From positions 2,618,501-2,682,500 of the forward strand of contig NZ_FLRH01000003.1 in assembly GCF_900089585.1 (NCBI RefSeq): a DNA stretch of 64,000 nucleotides. Reading direction: 5' to 3'. Of the stretch, positions 63,931-64,000 are shown piece by piece. The DNA is from Micromonospora sediminicola (lineage in GTDB: Bacteria > Actinomycetota > Actinomycetes > Mycobacteriales > Micromonosporaceae). The position numbers and the translations under genes are program-made. The notes beneath the pieces were generated by a model. The model did not search any database and was not told where the DNA came from. It saw only the letters and a list, made by a program, of their open reading frames with translations. How positions within the stretch are numbered: position 1 is the first letter of the stretch; every line of letters starts with the position of its first letter.

Positions 63931-64000
63931 TCAGGCGCTGATGTAAACGGAGATCGAGGGGACCATGCCGGCGAACGGCTTGGAGAAGTTCGCGCAGGCG
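63931..64000 (-). CDS. Partial gene, C-terminus only
   Basis: Leftward frame entering from the window edge and ending ACANFSKPFAGMVPSISVYISA, followed by a terminator hairpin. Too short to name. Confidence 0.45.
   Translation of the reverse strand, partial: ACANFSKPFAGMVPSISVYISA

Noticed and set aside
38467..64000. Second copy of the tRNA-Leu 3' end marking the far att site
   Set aside because: I looked for the T-arm sequence on both strands and found only the copy at the tRNA; the partner is probably beyond the window.

Overview
The window is very GC-rich with strong G/C third-position bias, and its gene content (LpqY-SugABC trehalose importer, CebR-type operators, GH48 cellulase, conservon histidine kinase, F420-type enzyme, Streptomyces-like trp leader) points to a filamentous actinomycete, most likely Micromonosporaceae. 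The family-level assignment is inference.

Left part (1 to about 38.4 kb) is core-like chromosome. It carries a partial lipoprotein and small hypothetical genes; a mycothiol/DsbA-type protein; the lpqY-sugA-sugB-sugC operon; a winged-helix protein; wrbA; a fused anthranilate synthase behind a complete trp attenuator; a sugar kinase; a conservon reduced to its kinase and roadblock genes; and a cellulose module of divergent GH1 beta-glucosidase and GH48 cellulase genes sharing three CebR-like operators. After these come membrane and oxidoreductase genes, then a leftward five-gene operon of a TPR/proline-rich membrane protein, a fibronectin-III protein, MoxR ATPase, DUF58 and transglutaminase.

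At 38,467 a tRNA-Leu(GAG) marks the boundary of an accessory island that runs to the right edge. A large serine recombinase lies directly beside the tRNA and its reading frame continues antisense through it. Next come two small coupled genes, an intact IS3 element with 4-bp target duplication, and two genes typical of actinomycete integrative elements (LysM/BTAD protein, DUF2637 protein). The usual transfer and replication genes are not seen.

The most striking structure is at 46.4-52.3 kb: an ISL3-family IS is split exactly in frame by a 4,218-bp insert. The insert is a four-gene, fully overlapping operon: tyrosine recombinase, HTH protein, a protein with six zinc knuckles and a divergent recombinase-like C-terminus, and a SUKH-like passenger. 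Removing the insert restores a 522-codon transposase. This looks like a compact site-selective mobile element with its own cargo.

From 52.4 to 60.8 kb is a run of small genes, several of families often found near polymorphic-toxin immunity genes (DUF4279, DUF4262, DUF4375-like, SUKH). One of them, DUF4279, is cut near its 3' end by an IS630 element that itself carries a small antisense gene. An IS21 element with 5-bp duplication follows at 60.8-63.7 kb. The island therefore shows at least four separate insertions that can be resolved to the base.
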